From NCBI RefSeq assembly GCF_023065955.2, contig NW_026623008.1:2733001-2797000 (forward strand): a stretch of 64,000 bases of DNA. The letters are read 5' to 3'. Made by a program: the position numbers and the translations under genes. The notes below the pieces were generated by a model. That model saw only the letters and a program-made list of their open reading frames with translations. It searched no databases and was not told the origin of the DNA. Each line of letters opens with the position of its first letter. Positions within the stretch are counted from its first letter, which is position 1. Positions 35,099 through 45,870 of this stretch are shown in pieces. Source of the DNA: Ursus arctos. Its lineage: Eukaryota; Chordata; Mammalia; Carnivora; Ursidae.

Positions 35099-35793
35099 CA
35101 GTCCTCAGGAAGTGGTCCAAGGGCTTCTGGGAATTTGCAGACCCTTCTGGGGGTCTTCAATGTCAAACTTTTCCATCAGAATACTAGGGTGTAGTATTCT
35201 CTTGCAGGCATCCAGTGGAGTTTCCCAGAGGTTACTTGACATGTTGTATCACCGCTGGTTGAGTGGAGAATCAGATGTGGGCATTGGACTGTCTTCCATT
35301 AAGACAGAAATTAAACGGACTTGCAAAAATTGTGAAATAATGCCACTCTTCTCACTATTTTTTTTGTTTTATTAAACATATCTTTTAATAAAAATGTTTA
35401 TATTAATATGTAGTAGGCTTATTATTTTAATGAAATAATAAATGTTTTATTTTTTCTGAGTTTTAATTTTTTTTTTTTTTAAGATTTTATTTATTTATTC
35501 GACAGAGATAGAGACAGCCAGCGAGAGAGAGAACACAAGCAGGGGGAGTGGGAGAGGAAGAAGCAGGCTCATAGCAGAAGAGCCTGATGTGGGGCTCGAT
35601 CCCAGATCGCCGGGATCACTCCCTGAGCCGAAGGCAGACGCCTAACCGCTGTGCCACCCAGGCGCCCCCCGAGTTTTAATTTCTAATATGATAAACCTGA
35701 ATAGATATCAATAAGAGCTCTCTGGGATTCTCAGTATATTTTAAGACCACAAAGCGTTCCAGAGACTGAGAAGTTCGAGAACCACTGGTGTAG
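35099..35793. mobile_element. hAT-Charlie element split by a SINE
   Basis: Left end cagtcctcaggaagtggtcc and right end gaagttcgagaaccactg are the two hAT-like termini. The interior has caaaaattgtgaaataatgc, ttattattttaatgaaataa and, after the SINE, agttttaatttctaatatga. Without the SINE the element is about 480 bp. Non-coding. Confidence 0.75.
35470..35670 (-). mobile_element. Can-SINE, ursid-type, inside a hAT fossil
   Basis: A perfect 12-bp target duplication gagttttaattt flanks it (35458-35469 and 35671-35682). Body contains gacagccagcgagagagaga and acacaagcagggggagtggg; the head ends gccacccaggcgcccccc at the right. The exact duplication indicates a relatively young insertion. Confidence 0.98.
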
Positions 35794-36400
35794 ACCCTCA
35801 TTTAGCCAAACACAGCGTGTGGCCTTTTCAGACTTTCATTTCTGTTCAGTACCCGAAGGACTGGTGTAGCGACCTCCAAACTTTGAAGCCTGGGTTTCAA
35901 GGGAAAGCCTGAAGAGACGAATCTGGTATTTCATTGGACTTGTGTACCTTGTGAGAACTTGGGAGAATCTTAACAAATATTGGCCTCTTCTTTTTTCTCT
36001 TAAAAATGTGTATGCGCTCTTACGAAGTAACATCCCGAACCAGGAAAATCCCAGCACAGGATGGAAACACACACTTGAAAAATTTACTTTTTGCTTTCTC
36101 CACTTTTGATCTGGTAAATAGAAATTCAGGTCTCATATTTGCTCTGTTCACTCTGGCCTGAAAAAATCAAGCCACCACTTGTGAGCTTCTGGCAAGAACT
36201 GGACCTTTGGGGGAAAGGCTTGTGTCCTGCAGAGCTATGGACAGCCTGGATTATGGTTTGATCTTGGTGAAGACATAGACATGTGCCCCTTCCTTAAATG
36301 ATCAGCCCCTCCCCTGCTTCTAGGGCAGCTGTGAGGAGTTAACGTGCTTGTATCAGTAATGAGATTTTATGTAGCTCAGTAGAAAAACAGAATAAGACTC
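35794..36400. other. Unassigned sequence
   Basis: Nothing recognised between the hAT element and inverted-duplicate copy B. Confidence 0.35.
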
Positions 36401-36685
36401 TTCTTGACTGTGGACCAGCCAGTTGCCATTTGAAGCATCTCAATGCCAATAGAAGACTGGAGATTGCAGAGCCCTTGGATATCAGCTTGGTCCCAGCCCC
36501 TCATTTTACTGGGGAATAAATGGGGCCCAAGGAACTAGAGCACCCACCCAAGGGTCTCCACCCACCACTGCTTAGGGTGGGTGCTTGGGACCCTGATGGA
36601 AGTGGTGGGGTCTTGAAGTCTTGGGGTTCTGAACCTGTGTAGACAAGCATCCTGCGACAGCAGGTGCATGTCACCTGGAGGGAGG
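36401..36685 (-). repeat. Inverted duplicate, copy B
   Basis: Reverse-complement partner of 20872-21158, about 91 percent identical by hand alignment. Where the copies differ, this one mostly has A or T. It lies in the CpG-poor part of the window. The flanks do not match those of copy A, apart from a loosely similar cttatt-tgttt stretch beyond the 36401 end. Confidence 0.9.
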
Positions 36686-36699
36686 TTCAGAGTGTGTGG

Positions 36700-36900
36700 T
36701 CCCAGGGAGGCCGAGTCTCAGCACTCACAGACTGTGTCCTCTGTCTGGTCAACCTTCCATGCCAGCACACTGACTCTGCGTCAAACTTACTTGCCCTCAT
36801 CTTCTTTTATTGGCCTGGGAGTTCCTTAAACTGTGTCCCTATTAATCTTTGTTTTCCAATATCTGACATGGCTTTCTTAGCAGCTATTCCTTAGTACATG
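36700..36900 (+). mobile_element. L2 LINE 3'-region fragment
   Basis: Has tgtcctctgtctggtcaacc, ggcctgggagttccttaaac, gtgtccctattaatctttgt and tccttagtacatgtttaatt. Decayed L2 3' end, moderate certainty. Confidence 0.5.
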
Positions 36901-38634
36901 TTTAATTTATTAACTAATTAATTAATTAATGCGTAAATACATAACTTGATAATGGGTTAGGAGCTGTTCTTCATTTAGACAGGACAGGATGGCATGATTA
37001 AAATATTTGACCCTCTTAATGAACACCCAAATAAATTCTGAGCCTATCAGAGAGCTGTTTTCCATTTATGATAGATGACATACTCCTTGGGATGAGTACA
37101 GTGAGGATTGATGGACCTGCAAATAGGGAACAGCTACCCCAGCTGCGGGGAGATATTCACAGGCAGAGGCATCCAGCAGGTTGCTGAAGGGCAGGTCCAA
37201 GGCAGCTAGGAGAAGGAGAATGGGGAAGGAGGCGGGTTGGGAGGAGAGTATTCTGGGAGGTGGGCCTGCTTGTGTGTAAGGCTGGGGGCAAGCAATGTCC
37301 ACGTTCCAGGATGCCATTCAGCTGGAGTGTGGGGCTTTCTGCCCAGTTTGGTGAGGACCACCCGAGCAGCCCTGCTGGCATCTGTCTGATCTTGGAAACA
37401 ATGCAACGTGATAGGGAATGATGCGGAGAGACAAATGAAAATCCTCCCACCTCCCCAGATTTTTCTGACCAACCTCCTTGGAGCAAAACATTTTGTAACC
37501 TGACCCTTCCCGACTTCTCAAAATGAGAGAGAAAAAAAAAAGGAAAAAAGAAAAAAGAAAGAAAACTGAGCAAGACATAATACGGTCACAGGCATGGCCA
37601 AGATGGACATTTGACCTTGTGGCTCCCTGTCCTTAAAGAAGGAGCTTTCCGGTCTGGAAAATTGGCATTCCCATTCTGTGCTACACCCGCAGTTGTCCTG
37701 AAGTTTGAGGTTTCATGTGAGAGACACATTTATCAAGGACAGGACAGTTTTGATGGTTATGAGAATATATGAAAGTGCTGTTTGGCTGATATTAAGTGGA
37801 GCAAAGTAGGTCAATATTGTCTGGAATAATGAACTTGAGTTTAATCAACATATCATAAGCAAAATTGTGTGAAAAAACATAGCAAGTTATTGTTGCTGTA
37901 TTTGGTTATTTGACTACTTAATCTTCTAATATATGCACATAATAATAACATAATTTTACATGTGGATAGAACTCATTTTTCTACAATCATGCAACTGTAT
38001 TTAACAATATGTTAATAACGCATCATGCTATATTTGTGGGGAAACATTTTTAACATTGTACTTGTTGGGTGACATTGGGTTGCCCTGTTTCCTAACACCC
38101 ACAGGTGGCACTGTGGTCTTAACACATAGTAGGTGCCTAATAGAAGTGGATAGAATTAAACTGAGGAGTGTGCTTGGTTCCCAGAGCATCAGCTGTACCT
38201 GGACGAAAAGAAGGGCTTTTTGCTGGTGTTGTGTGATTGTCCCATGATACATAATGGCCTACAAAAAATTGAAGACAGTCCTTCTAACCTTGTGAATCCT
38301 GTGCTTTAAAGAGATCAGTTTTTACCACCTGGATTCTTATCTAGGTCCTTTGTAACTCTTGCACACCTTGGAAGATAAATCTGAGTGGGGCAGGGAGGAA
38401 CAGTGAGAAAGATTCAGGGACTTCCACTGATTAAATGCTCATGCTTGGAAATAGACTGGTGCCTGAATCCCAGAGCCATCCCTCCTGTCTGCATGGCTGC
38501 CGGCTGCAGCGAGATCACTTATCCTGGTTAAGCTTTGGCCCTTCTTACTTTGAGAAGGCCTAGATGGAGTAATTCCTGTTAAGTAAGTATCGGTGCAGGT
38601 AAGTGCCTTCAATAAACATTGATCCTTCTGATTA
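36901..38634. other. Unassigned CpG-poor sequence
   Basis: Holds a short TAAT-rich run at 36902-36931, a GAAA-rich purine stretch at 37529-37566, and small L2-tail-like pieces near 38120-38150 (aacacatagtaggtgcctaa) and 38600-38625. Minus-strand frames over 37066-37578 are chance frames through a pyrimidine run. No exon supported. Confidence 0.35.
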
Positions 38635-38918
38635 TCATTGTCATCACCATGACCACCATGACCACCATCATCATCATCACCATGACCACCACCATCATCA
38701 TCACCATGACCACCATGACCACCACCATCATCATCACCATGACCACCATCACCACCACCATCATCATCACCATGACCACCATGACCACCATCATCATCAT
38801 CACCATGACCACCATCACCATCATCATCATCAACAGAACCACCATCACCACCATCATCACCACCATCACCACCATCACCACCATCATCACCATCACCACC
38901 ATCATCATCATCATCTCA
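38635..38918 (+). repeat. CAT/CAC/GAC trinucleotide-based array
   Basis: About 285 bp of CAC, CAT and GAC triplets, arranged in higher-order blocks (catgaccacc-type 12- to 30-bp units) on the left and a purer CAC/CAT run on the right. The array has no stop in several frames, so it yields a His/Asp-rich frame (38603-39013), an Ile/Thr frame (38619-39125) and a Met/Val frame on the minus strand (39076-38609). I treat all three as artefacts of a stop-free satellite. Confidence 0.95.
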
Positions 38919-41546
38919 TTGTCTTCATTAAGGTCATTGTCCTCATTAGAGTCACTATCATTTTCATCATTAGGGTCAGAGAGGAAGCATACCCACATCC
39001 AAGGTGCATTTGATTCACTTAACTTGATGCATTTTCTTTGGCCAAAACAAAACAAATTGGTCAAATTCATCTCCATTCTGACTCTATTGGCAACTTTTTG
39101 CAGAGTGGGCTCCTGCCTTTCTTAAGTGCTATTGTTTCTTACCTGTTGACATTACAGATGCCCTTGGGTCTATGACTCCTGAAGTATAGGAGGTAATGAA
39201 CTGAGCAGTTTGGGGGATCAGGGCATTTGTTATATGGCCCCAGGGACGGGCAGTTCAGGCAAAAACCTTGTCCCTCTACAGATACAGGGACTCCTGTATC
39301 ATTGCCCATCAATCCCAGGTCAGAATGAAGAAGGGGCTGGACCCGAGGGTCACCCAGCCCTTGTTGCTCTGTTCTTCTTATGAAAGTGACCTTCACAGTT
39401 TAATCAGTTGGTAGCAGAGAACCAGATTGCCTCCTAGTACAACATAGTTTAAGATCAGTTCCAGGAATTTTCTGGGTGTTTTTTATCTTTGCAGTGAAGC
39501 CATAACGGCCCTTGCAGCAGCTGGGCAGGCTGAAAAGTTGATGCTTCTGAGCGGCTCATTAGGGTGTAATGGCATTGCCGAGAGTCGACGCGCGTACAAG
39601 CAGCAGGCAGAAGCCTCGTGCAGCAGCCGCTTGATGCACAGCCCTCATCACGGGCCTTCTGGCTGATGTATGGGCGCTCAGGGACTGTTCTGTGGGCAGC
39701 TCTGGATTCTGATGGGGTGCTGAGAGCACTGTCCTCCAGAGTAGGGGGTGGGGACAACTTCTGGGTGTGCAGCTGCAGCTGGAGAAGCAAAAGGAGCCAG
39801 GTGGACCCAACTGGAATTTCACCACGGTGGTGGGGGGATGGATTAGGGGTGGCTTAAAGCTCTTTTCCCAATTCAGATCGAGCAGTAAATTCTGACTCTA
39901 ATGTAGCTATTGTTTTTGTCAGGATTAAGGTTTGGGAAGAAAAGTGGTCTTTGAAGTCAGGCCAATTCCCGTTTCAATCTCAACCTAACCCATTAATAAT
40001 CTTGTGGCCTCAGATAAATTACTTAATTCTTTTGGGGATTCACTTTATTAGTACAAGTGGGACAACTGAGTGTTCTCATATCCTTTGTGGCACAGCAAAC
40101 CACTAAAACCATTTGATAATCCCGTTGTTGTTCTGTAGATTGACTGGGTTCGGCATGGTGACTTTTGTTGGACATCTTCTGTGGCTATATGCAGACTGCG
40201 GTTGCATCTAGAGACTTCCAAAGACTTGGCTGGGCTCTTCACTGATGCTTTGGGTATCTAAGCTGGGATGGCTGGCAGGTTCCCAGATGCCCATGTGAAC
40301 ATGCAAATACATTACCAGCAGAGGTGACAAGTCACCTATCCTGAAAGCCGCCTGGAATGGATGTTTAGGTCAGCCCTAGAGATCCCAAAGCAAAGCGCTC
40401 CAAGACATAGGAGTCTGTAAAATGGCTGATGAGTGGTAGACACCCATTCTCATGAACGCCTGGACAGGGAGGAGGAGACAGGTGAAGGAGGAAGCAGAAC
40501 CCTTGTGGGGAACTGTGATGGGGACCCCAAAGAGAATGTAAATTGTGCACAAGTCCCATCCCGGCTGAGCCGCTGTTTGCCATCACTGGGTGATGCCGCT
40601 GCCACCTGGGCTCTCAGGTGCCCGAGAGCAGGTGGAGGGCGTTGACAAAGTCATGCAAAGGTGGGCATCTCTCTGCGCCCCGTCACCGTCAGAGAACACT
40701 GAATGAACTGTTCTTCCCTCCACATTTAACACCCATATTCATAAAAATAAAATGTTGCACGAGACCCCTGCTGAAGGGAAGGACCACGTTGGGTTCCCAT
40801 CAAGTGGAGGATGGCGGTGACGGATATAAATAGCTGACTTTTGCCCGGAAACTGCTGAGCAGGTGCAAATACTACCCATACCTGAAGGTATCCGCTGAGT
40901 CTTATTATTCTTGGGTAATTGGGGTTATGGGCAGTTGCTCTGTCGTATCTTCAAAGTTTTTGTTCTGAAGCACGTGCCTCCAGGGCGAATTGGCGCCCCT
41001 TCCGTAAGCAGCCATCAGCCAATTAACCCTTCCTCTCTACCAGGGCAAGGAGGGTTGTTCCTAACTTCCTCAGCTGCCCCTTCCCCACAACAGCTGCCCT
41101 TTGCTGCCCCTGCAGCCGTGGAAGGGTGAAGACCCCAGCCAGGATCACGGGGCGGGGACGGATTAATTAGGTTGCAGGACGGGAAGGGTTGCCGGAGGGC
41201 TGTAATTGGTTTCTGATGAGCAGATAACTGGCCTGAGCTCTCTGACTCACCGGCTCACGTCTCAGGGGGGAGCAGAGCCTTGGAGACTCGTTCACTTGCA
41301 CAAAAACTGCATGCGGCTGTCCGCACACACGTGCTCGTCAAGCATGACGGACAGCAGATCTGGGAAGAGCAGCACAGAGCAAACCTAGGGTGCTCTTCCT
41401 GATCTAGAGCTTTCATCTTCCCTGTGGGTTTCTGCTCTGCATCACCCTCCTGGTTAATGACTAGGTCTAGGCGGGTCCCCTTCTCCCTCTGTGTGACCCT
41501 GCTGGCCTCAGGTGTGGATGTGGACTTACGTGCAAATGGTCTGTGT
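38919..41546. other. Unassigned sequence; weak MIR at 39945-40080; enhancer-like 40985-41250
   Basis: No gene. 39945-40080 resembles a decayed plus-strand MIR (tttcaatctcaacctaaccc, cctcagataaattacttaat). CpG rises again from about 39540 (gccgagagtcgacgcgcgta). 40985-41250 has gccaattaacccttcctctc, gacggattaattaggttgca and gggctgtaattggtttctga, spaced homeodomain-type words in G+C-rich DNA. Confidence 0.35.
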
Positions 41547-41910
41547 TATTTTCCCCGGGGTCGCCAGAACAGTGTACCACGGACCACAGACCGGGGGCTT
41601 CAACTATAGACATGGGCTCTCGCCCAGGTCTGGACACGAGAAGGCCAAGAGCAAGGCGTGTGCAGGGCTGGCTCCTCCCGAGGCTTCTCCCCCTGGACCC
41701 CATGCTCTCCCTGCGTCCTCACAAGGTCGTTCCTCTGTGCGTGTCTGTGTCCTGACCCCCTCTTTTCATGCAGACACCGGTGGCATTGGATCAGGGCCCA
41801 CCCCGATGACCTAATTTTAACCTGATTATCTCTGCAAAGACCTTATCTCCACACCCAGTCCCATTTTGAGCTACTGGGAGGGTGGGGCCCAATTCAGCCT
41901 GTCACACCCC
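41547..41910 (-). mobile_element. MLT1-type MaLR LTR, minus strand
   Basis: Plus strand shows tcgccagaacagtgtaccac, then gacacgagaaggccaagagc, ccctgcgtcctcacaaggtc, cccgatgacctaattttaac, gattatctctgcaaagacct and a terminal cccaattcagcctgtcacac. Reverse MaLR LTR of the same class as 2357 and 63155. A C-run (ccccccccccc) borders it. Confidence 0.8.
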
Positions 41911-42394
41911 CCCCCCCCAAGGCCAGCCACACCATTCTGCCCACACTGCGGCTCCGGACAGCCCCAGCGAGGGGCCAGGGGGCCGGGCCTGTGGAAAGGC
42001 CCCTCCACTCTGTCCTGCCTCAGCTGTCAGCCCCGGCCAGCTGGGTTCTGGAAGGTTATGCACCTTATGATAACGACCTTCGCCTCCTCACCGTGGGGTT
42101 ATTTAATATGGCAGCTTTTCTTTCCACCACCCACAGCCATAAACGAAGACAGATTGCTCCTCTCACGTTTAAGGGCCTTTGAATATAGAACAGAATCGAT
42201 TTTATATATGGGGGAGGTAGCATTCCTCGTAAGCGCCGGCACGAGGCTGCGTTTGATGACAGGCCCCTCGTTCAGCGGGTTCCTTCTCCTGGGGAGATCT
42301 TATATGGTCCTGCTTCCGAGGTGACAGCACAGCAGATACAATGCTCCACTACCACCAACCGGGCTGCGCTAGCCCTTCCTTCCCCAAATCACTT
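41911..42394. other. Unassigned sequence with enhancer-like stretch 42060-42310
   Basis: 42060-42310 is unique and reads like conserved noncoding DNA (ggggttatttaatatggcag, cataaacgaagacagattgc, aatcgattttatatatgggg). No exon is seen. Confidence 0.3.
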
Positions 42395-42680
42395 AGCGAG
42401 GATCTGCTGCCTCTTGAGGAAACGATTCCATGGGTCACGGACATCACGCCCGTCAGCAGTTTGCTTCACGGCTTTTCTGATAGTGTGTCTCGGTCTTCCT
42501 TGCCAAGCACCTCTTTGTTCTAGAAACTTCTGTGGCTCCCCATTGCCTCTTTGGACAGGTCCAAACTCCCACCCACCTTTACACACCTGGTCCCTCCTCC
42601 TTGCAAATCGGAACTTTCTTCTCTGAGCAGACTGGCTCTCCGTCCTTGAGTTCTCGCTGCTCTTCCGGCCCGGCCCGGGG
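42395..42680 (+). mobile_element. L2 LINE fragment
   Basis: Contains ctgtggctccccattgcctc, gacaggtccaaactcccacc and ctttacacacctggtccctc, the L2 segment encoding the ORF2 C-terminus and start of the 3'UTR. Decayed. Confidence 0.6.
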
Positions 42681-43149
42681 AGCCCTGCAAACCTTTCCTG
42701 GAGGGCACTGGTTTCGTGTGTGTGAACCTTGTTTCTCTGGATTGCAGGAGGTGCAGAGTGAAGACACGGCTCTGATGTTTCTGAGCAGTTGCTGGCTTGG
42801 GCAAGACAGAGCGTGTTTTCAGGCCACGCTTTCTGCCTCCCTGGTCACGGTGCTGGAGCAGAAGCACGGTTTACTTACGGGGACGCCCCCAGAATTTCGC
42901 TCTGCGGGAGTCACCGCTGTGCGACTCAGGCCAGCTCCCTTCAACAAAAGTGCATGGAGGCAATTATCCTCCTTTCTCCTGCCCCCCTGGAGCAGGGGCG
43001 TCCTGTGCCGGAGGAAAGAGGAGAGATCCCCTATCACCTGACTTGCTGAGTGACAACGCTGTCATTTCTAATTAAACGATGAGCTTCGTGGAGAGCTCAG
43101 CAGATTTCTCTGGCTTCTGTTTCTCCCGCACACTTTTCGGACTTGCTTT
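42681..43149. other. Unassigned sequence
   Basis: No recognised repeat. Overlapping frames of 60-170 codons on both strands (for example 42532-43041 plus) have no domain and are treated as chance. Confidence 0.35.
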
Positions 43150-43345
43150 CGCAAGTAGCAGTTAATGGAGAAATGAAGAACATGGGGCGTGCAGCCAGGC
43201 AGCCCGGGTTCAAATCCTGGCTCTGCTGCCTACTGGCTGTGGGGCTCTGGGCAAGTTACTTAACGTCTCTGTGCTTTACTTTGTTCAGGGGTAAAATGAG
43301 GGACGATAATAGCATCTACCACAAAAGATGGTTGAGAACCGAGAC
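43150..43345 (+). mobile_element. MIR SINE, plus strand, well preserved
   Basis: Clear MIR: gggttcaaatcctggctctg, ctgcctactggctgtggggc, tctgggcaagttacttaacg, tctctgtgctttactttgtt, ggtaaaatgagggacgataa. The gggttcaaatcc segment is the tRNA-derived box B, not a functional tRNA. Confidence 0.92.
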
Positions 43346-45732
43346 GCTGACAGTGCCATAGCTTAATTATCAGCATAACTTACTATTTGTCCCAAGAAAT
43401 TCTTGCCCAGGAAGACGTGTCTGTCAAGGAGTAAATAGCAGAATCGTCAGTTTTAGCAACATCCTGAAAATCGACTTTTGCTGAACAATGGTTTGCTCAC
43501 GTGGGCAAACAGCCTCATTCTCAGGACAATAGTCGCTCAGCTGGGCAAACCCACTTATTCATCAAACTCTGGTGGCAGCCCCTGGCCTGGCCGTGTCCAC
43601 CAGCTCCAAACGGCTCAGCCACGGGCGTCCCAGTCAGGGCTACGCGTGGAAAAACACCTTCCACGACTCAAACCAGACCCCAAACCCTACAAACCTTCAC
43701 CTCTCACCTGCCGTGATTCCTGCCGAGGTGGGATTCTCCGTAACCGAACTCTGCGGGCTCGACAGGCTGTCGCTATGCCGTGGGGGGAAGTGCGGGTTAA
43801 TGGCATCCACGGAGCTGTCGTTCACTGCCATTTCTAGGAAGCACTTCGAGCCGCGCTGGGCACTTTGCAGGCAATACAGGTGTGAGGTGTTCTTACTATG
43901 GTCCGCTTCAGAGATGACTTTGGTGCATAAGAATAATTATTTTATACTCTTTATGTCCCACAAATGCTGGGGAAGAACTCTAAGTGAACAGAACAAAGGC
44001 CGTTCTGTCTCGGGAGGAGAAAGCAGCAGTGCTTGTTGGGTCCAGGGATAAAGACCCTCATGGCGGTTCCTGCTCCCCCTTCTGCCTCCCCGGCCCCGAG
44101 CACGTGTCACATGGAGCCGTGATAATGTCCTTAATTCTGCAGTGGTCCTTGTGTGGGTGATGGAGAAGGCAGGCCTCCATGTAAGGGCATCTGAGGATCT
44201 GGGGAAGGAGGGCTAACCGTGTCTCCTCACCCTGCAGCCCTCACCAGCTCTTGGAGACTCTCATGTGCTCCACCGGCACCCCTGCAGAAACCTGAGGGTG
44301 GGGAGTGAGAGGAGTGCCAGAATGTGCCCTCTTCCCTATGTCCATGGGGCCTCGATCTTGGGAACTCCAGTTCTGCTGCCAGTACTTTTGGGGAGCACGA
44401 CCTCCATGCCAGTGGGAGAGGACAATAGTCCACAGTGCCTCCCAGGGGACGAGCTCACAGAACGGAACACTGAACAGGCAGGAGTGCCAGAGGTCCAGAA
44501 TGTTCTCTTCGGCAGGCTTCTCTAATCTCTTGCATTTGGATGCCAATTCCTTTGGGTGAAGGGCACCACAAGGGCATTTCAACAATGGCGAAGGACGCAG
44601 AGAAAATTGTGTGCGCACGCACACCGAGCATTCTGATAGGCTGACACGTTTTAATCAACGTTGATTTGTGTCTGTGCTGTTATGTGATACTTTCCTTTCC
44701 GACCTGACCCGTGAGAAAGTTCAGACGGGAGGTGGGCGCCATGATGACCACGGTTGAAAACACGTGGCCGAGGGGAGTGGCTGGTGGCGGGGGAGCTACG
44801 AGACTCACCCCATGGAGGAATGATGCGTCCCAGCCAAAAACGTGTGCACAGAGGGCTGAGTGCCGAACCTCTCGTCTAACAGGTGGTGATGGTATTTGAA
44901 ACAAATTTTCGGGTTTGTTGGGCTTCGTTGTCTTTCTTTCTTGTGAAGTACACACCACTAAATTACTTTTTTTTTCCTTCTAAAGCAGGCTTTATTGGAA
45001 AAATACAACTCCCCTAGTTCCCTTTCATGCCCTGCCCTAATATGCAAGCTGTTGGTCAAACTTCTTTTGAAGTATGTTTTCAAAAGTAGGACACATCACC
45101 TTGTTAGGGAAGCGCGGGGAGGGCAGAAGTGCTGACACTGCCTGGAAACACCAGGCCCGTCCCCACGGTAACGTGGTACCCAGGGCCTCCGCAGCTGCTC
45201 TTGCATCCCGGCCCGAATCTCCTAGAGGGGACTCTTCCGAGGCCACGCTGGGAGTGAGATGAGTCCCCAGCTGCTTGGAGCCCATTCCCAGCTTGTTTTG
45301 CCAGGAAACCAAAACGGAGGGAGAGAATTATTTGTCCGCACGCCTCTGATCTGAAATGGATGATCATTTACGTGGGTGAAAGCTATGGCAAATGCGGACA
45401 GGTTGCAGAGAGGGGTTCAGCTCCCTCGAGCTGGCAGCCTCTTCTCAGGGGTGGAGGGACACTCCGTTCATTTACTCTATAATTGATTTGCCCATTACTG
45501 ATTTATCTTAGCTGGTTTTCTACCAGGCTGTAAGGCAGGGTCCTGACGAGGGCCGGGGCTGGCATGACGCGTCGCACTCTAAGTTACTTGCCAATGAAAG
45601 AAGTGAATACTTCTTATCAACACAAGCACCCAAGGGAAACACTTAATCTTGGTGGGTTAGTACATTATTTGACTAATTCATCTCCATTTCTTCTAAAACA
45701 TCCCGTATTTCAGAATATTCACTAATCTAGAC
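43346..45732. other. Unassigned sequence, no gene seen
   Basis: No recognised repeat or exon. Frames up to 159 codons (43572-44051 plus) overlap others and show no domain. Confidence 0.35.
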
Positions 45733-45870
45733 CAGCAGTTCTCAGCTGGGAGCAATTCTGTCCCCCGGGAGACATTTGGCAATATCTGGAAGACATTCTG
45801 GTTTTTATAAATTGGGAGGAAGCCAAGTGAGTAGAGGCCAGCCCCCACAGCAAATGTCAGCCATGTTGGT
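45733..45870 (+). mobile_element. hAT-Charlie nonautonomous fragment (MER5-like)
   Basis: cagcagttctcagctgggag, ctgtcccccgggagacattt, ggcaatatctggaagacatt and agtgagtagaggccagcccc match the left two thirds of a common mammalian hAT MITE. The right end is lost. Confidence 0.8.

Noticed and set aside
37154..37578. Overlapping minus-strand frames starting with Phe/Ser-rich stretches
   Set aside because: They begin in a GAAA-rich purine run and lack any domain; chance frames.
38603..39125. His-rich, Ile/Thr-rich and Met/Val-rich frames
   Set aside because: All derive from the same stop-free trinucleotide satellite and run on both strands at once.
43200..43225. gggttcaaatcc box B-like sequence
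   Set aside because: Part of a MIR element.
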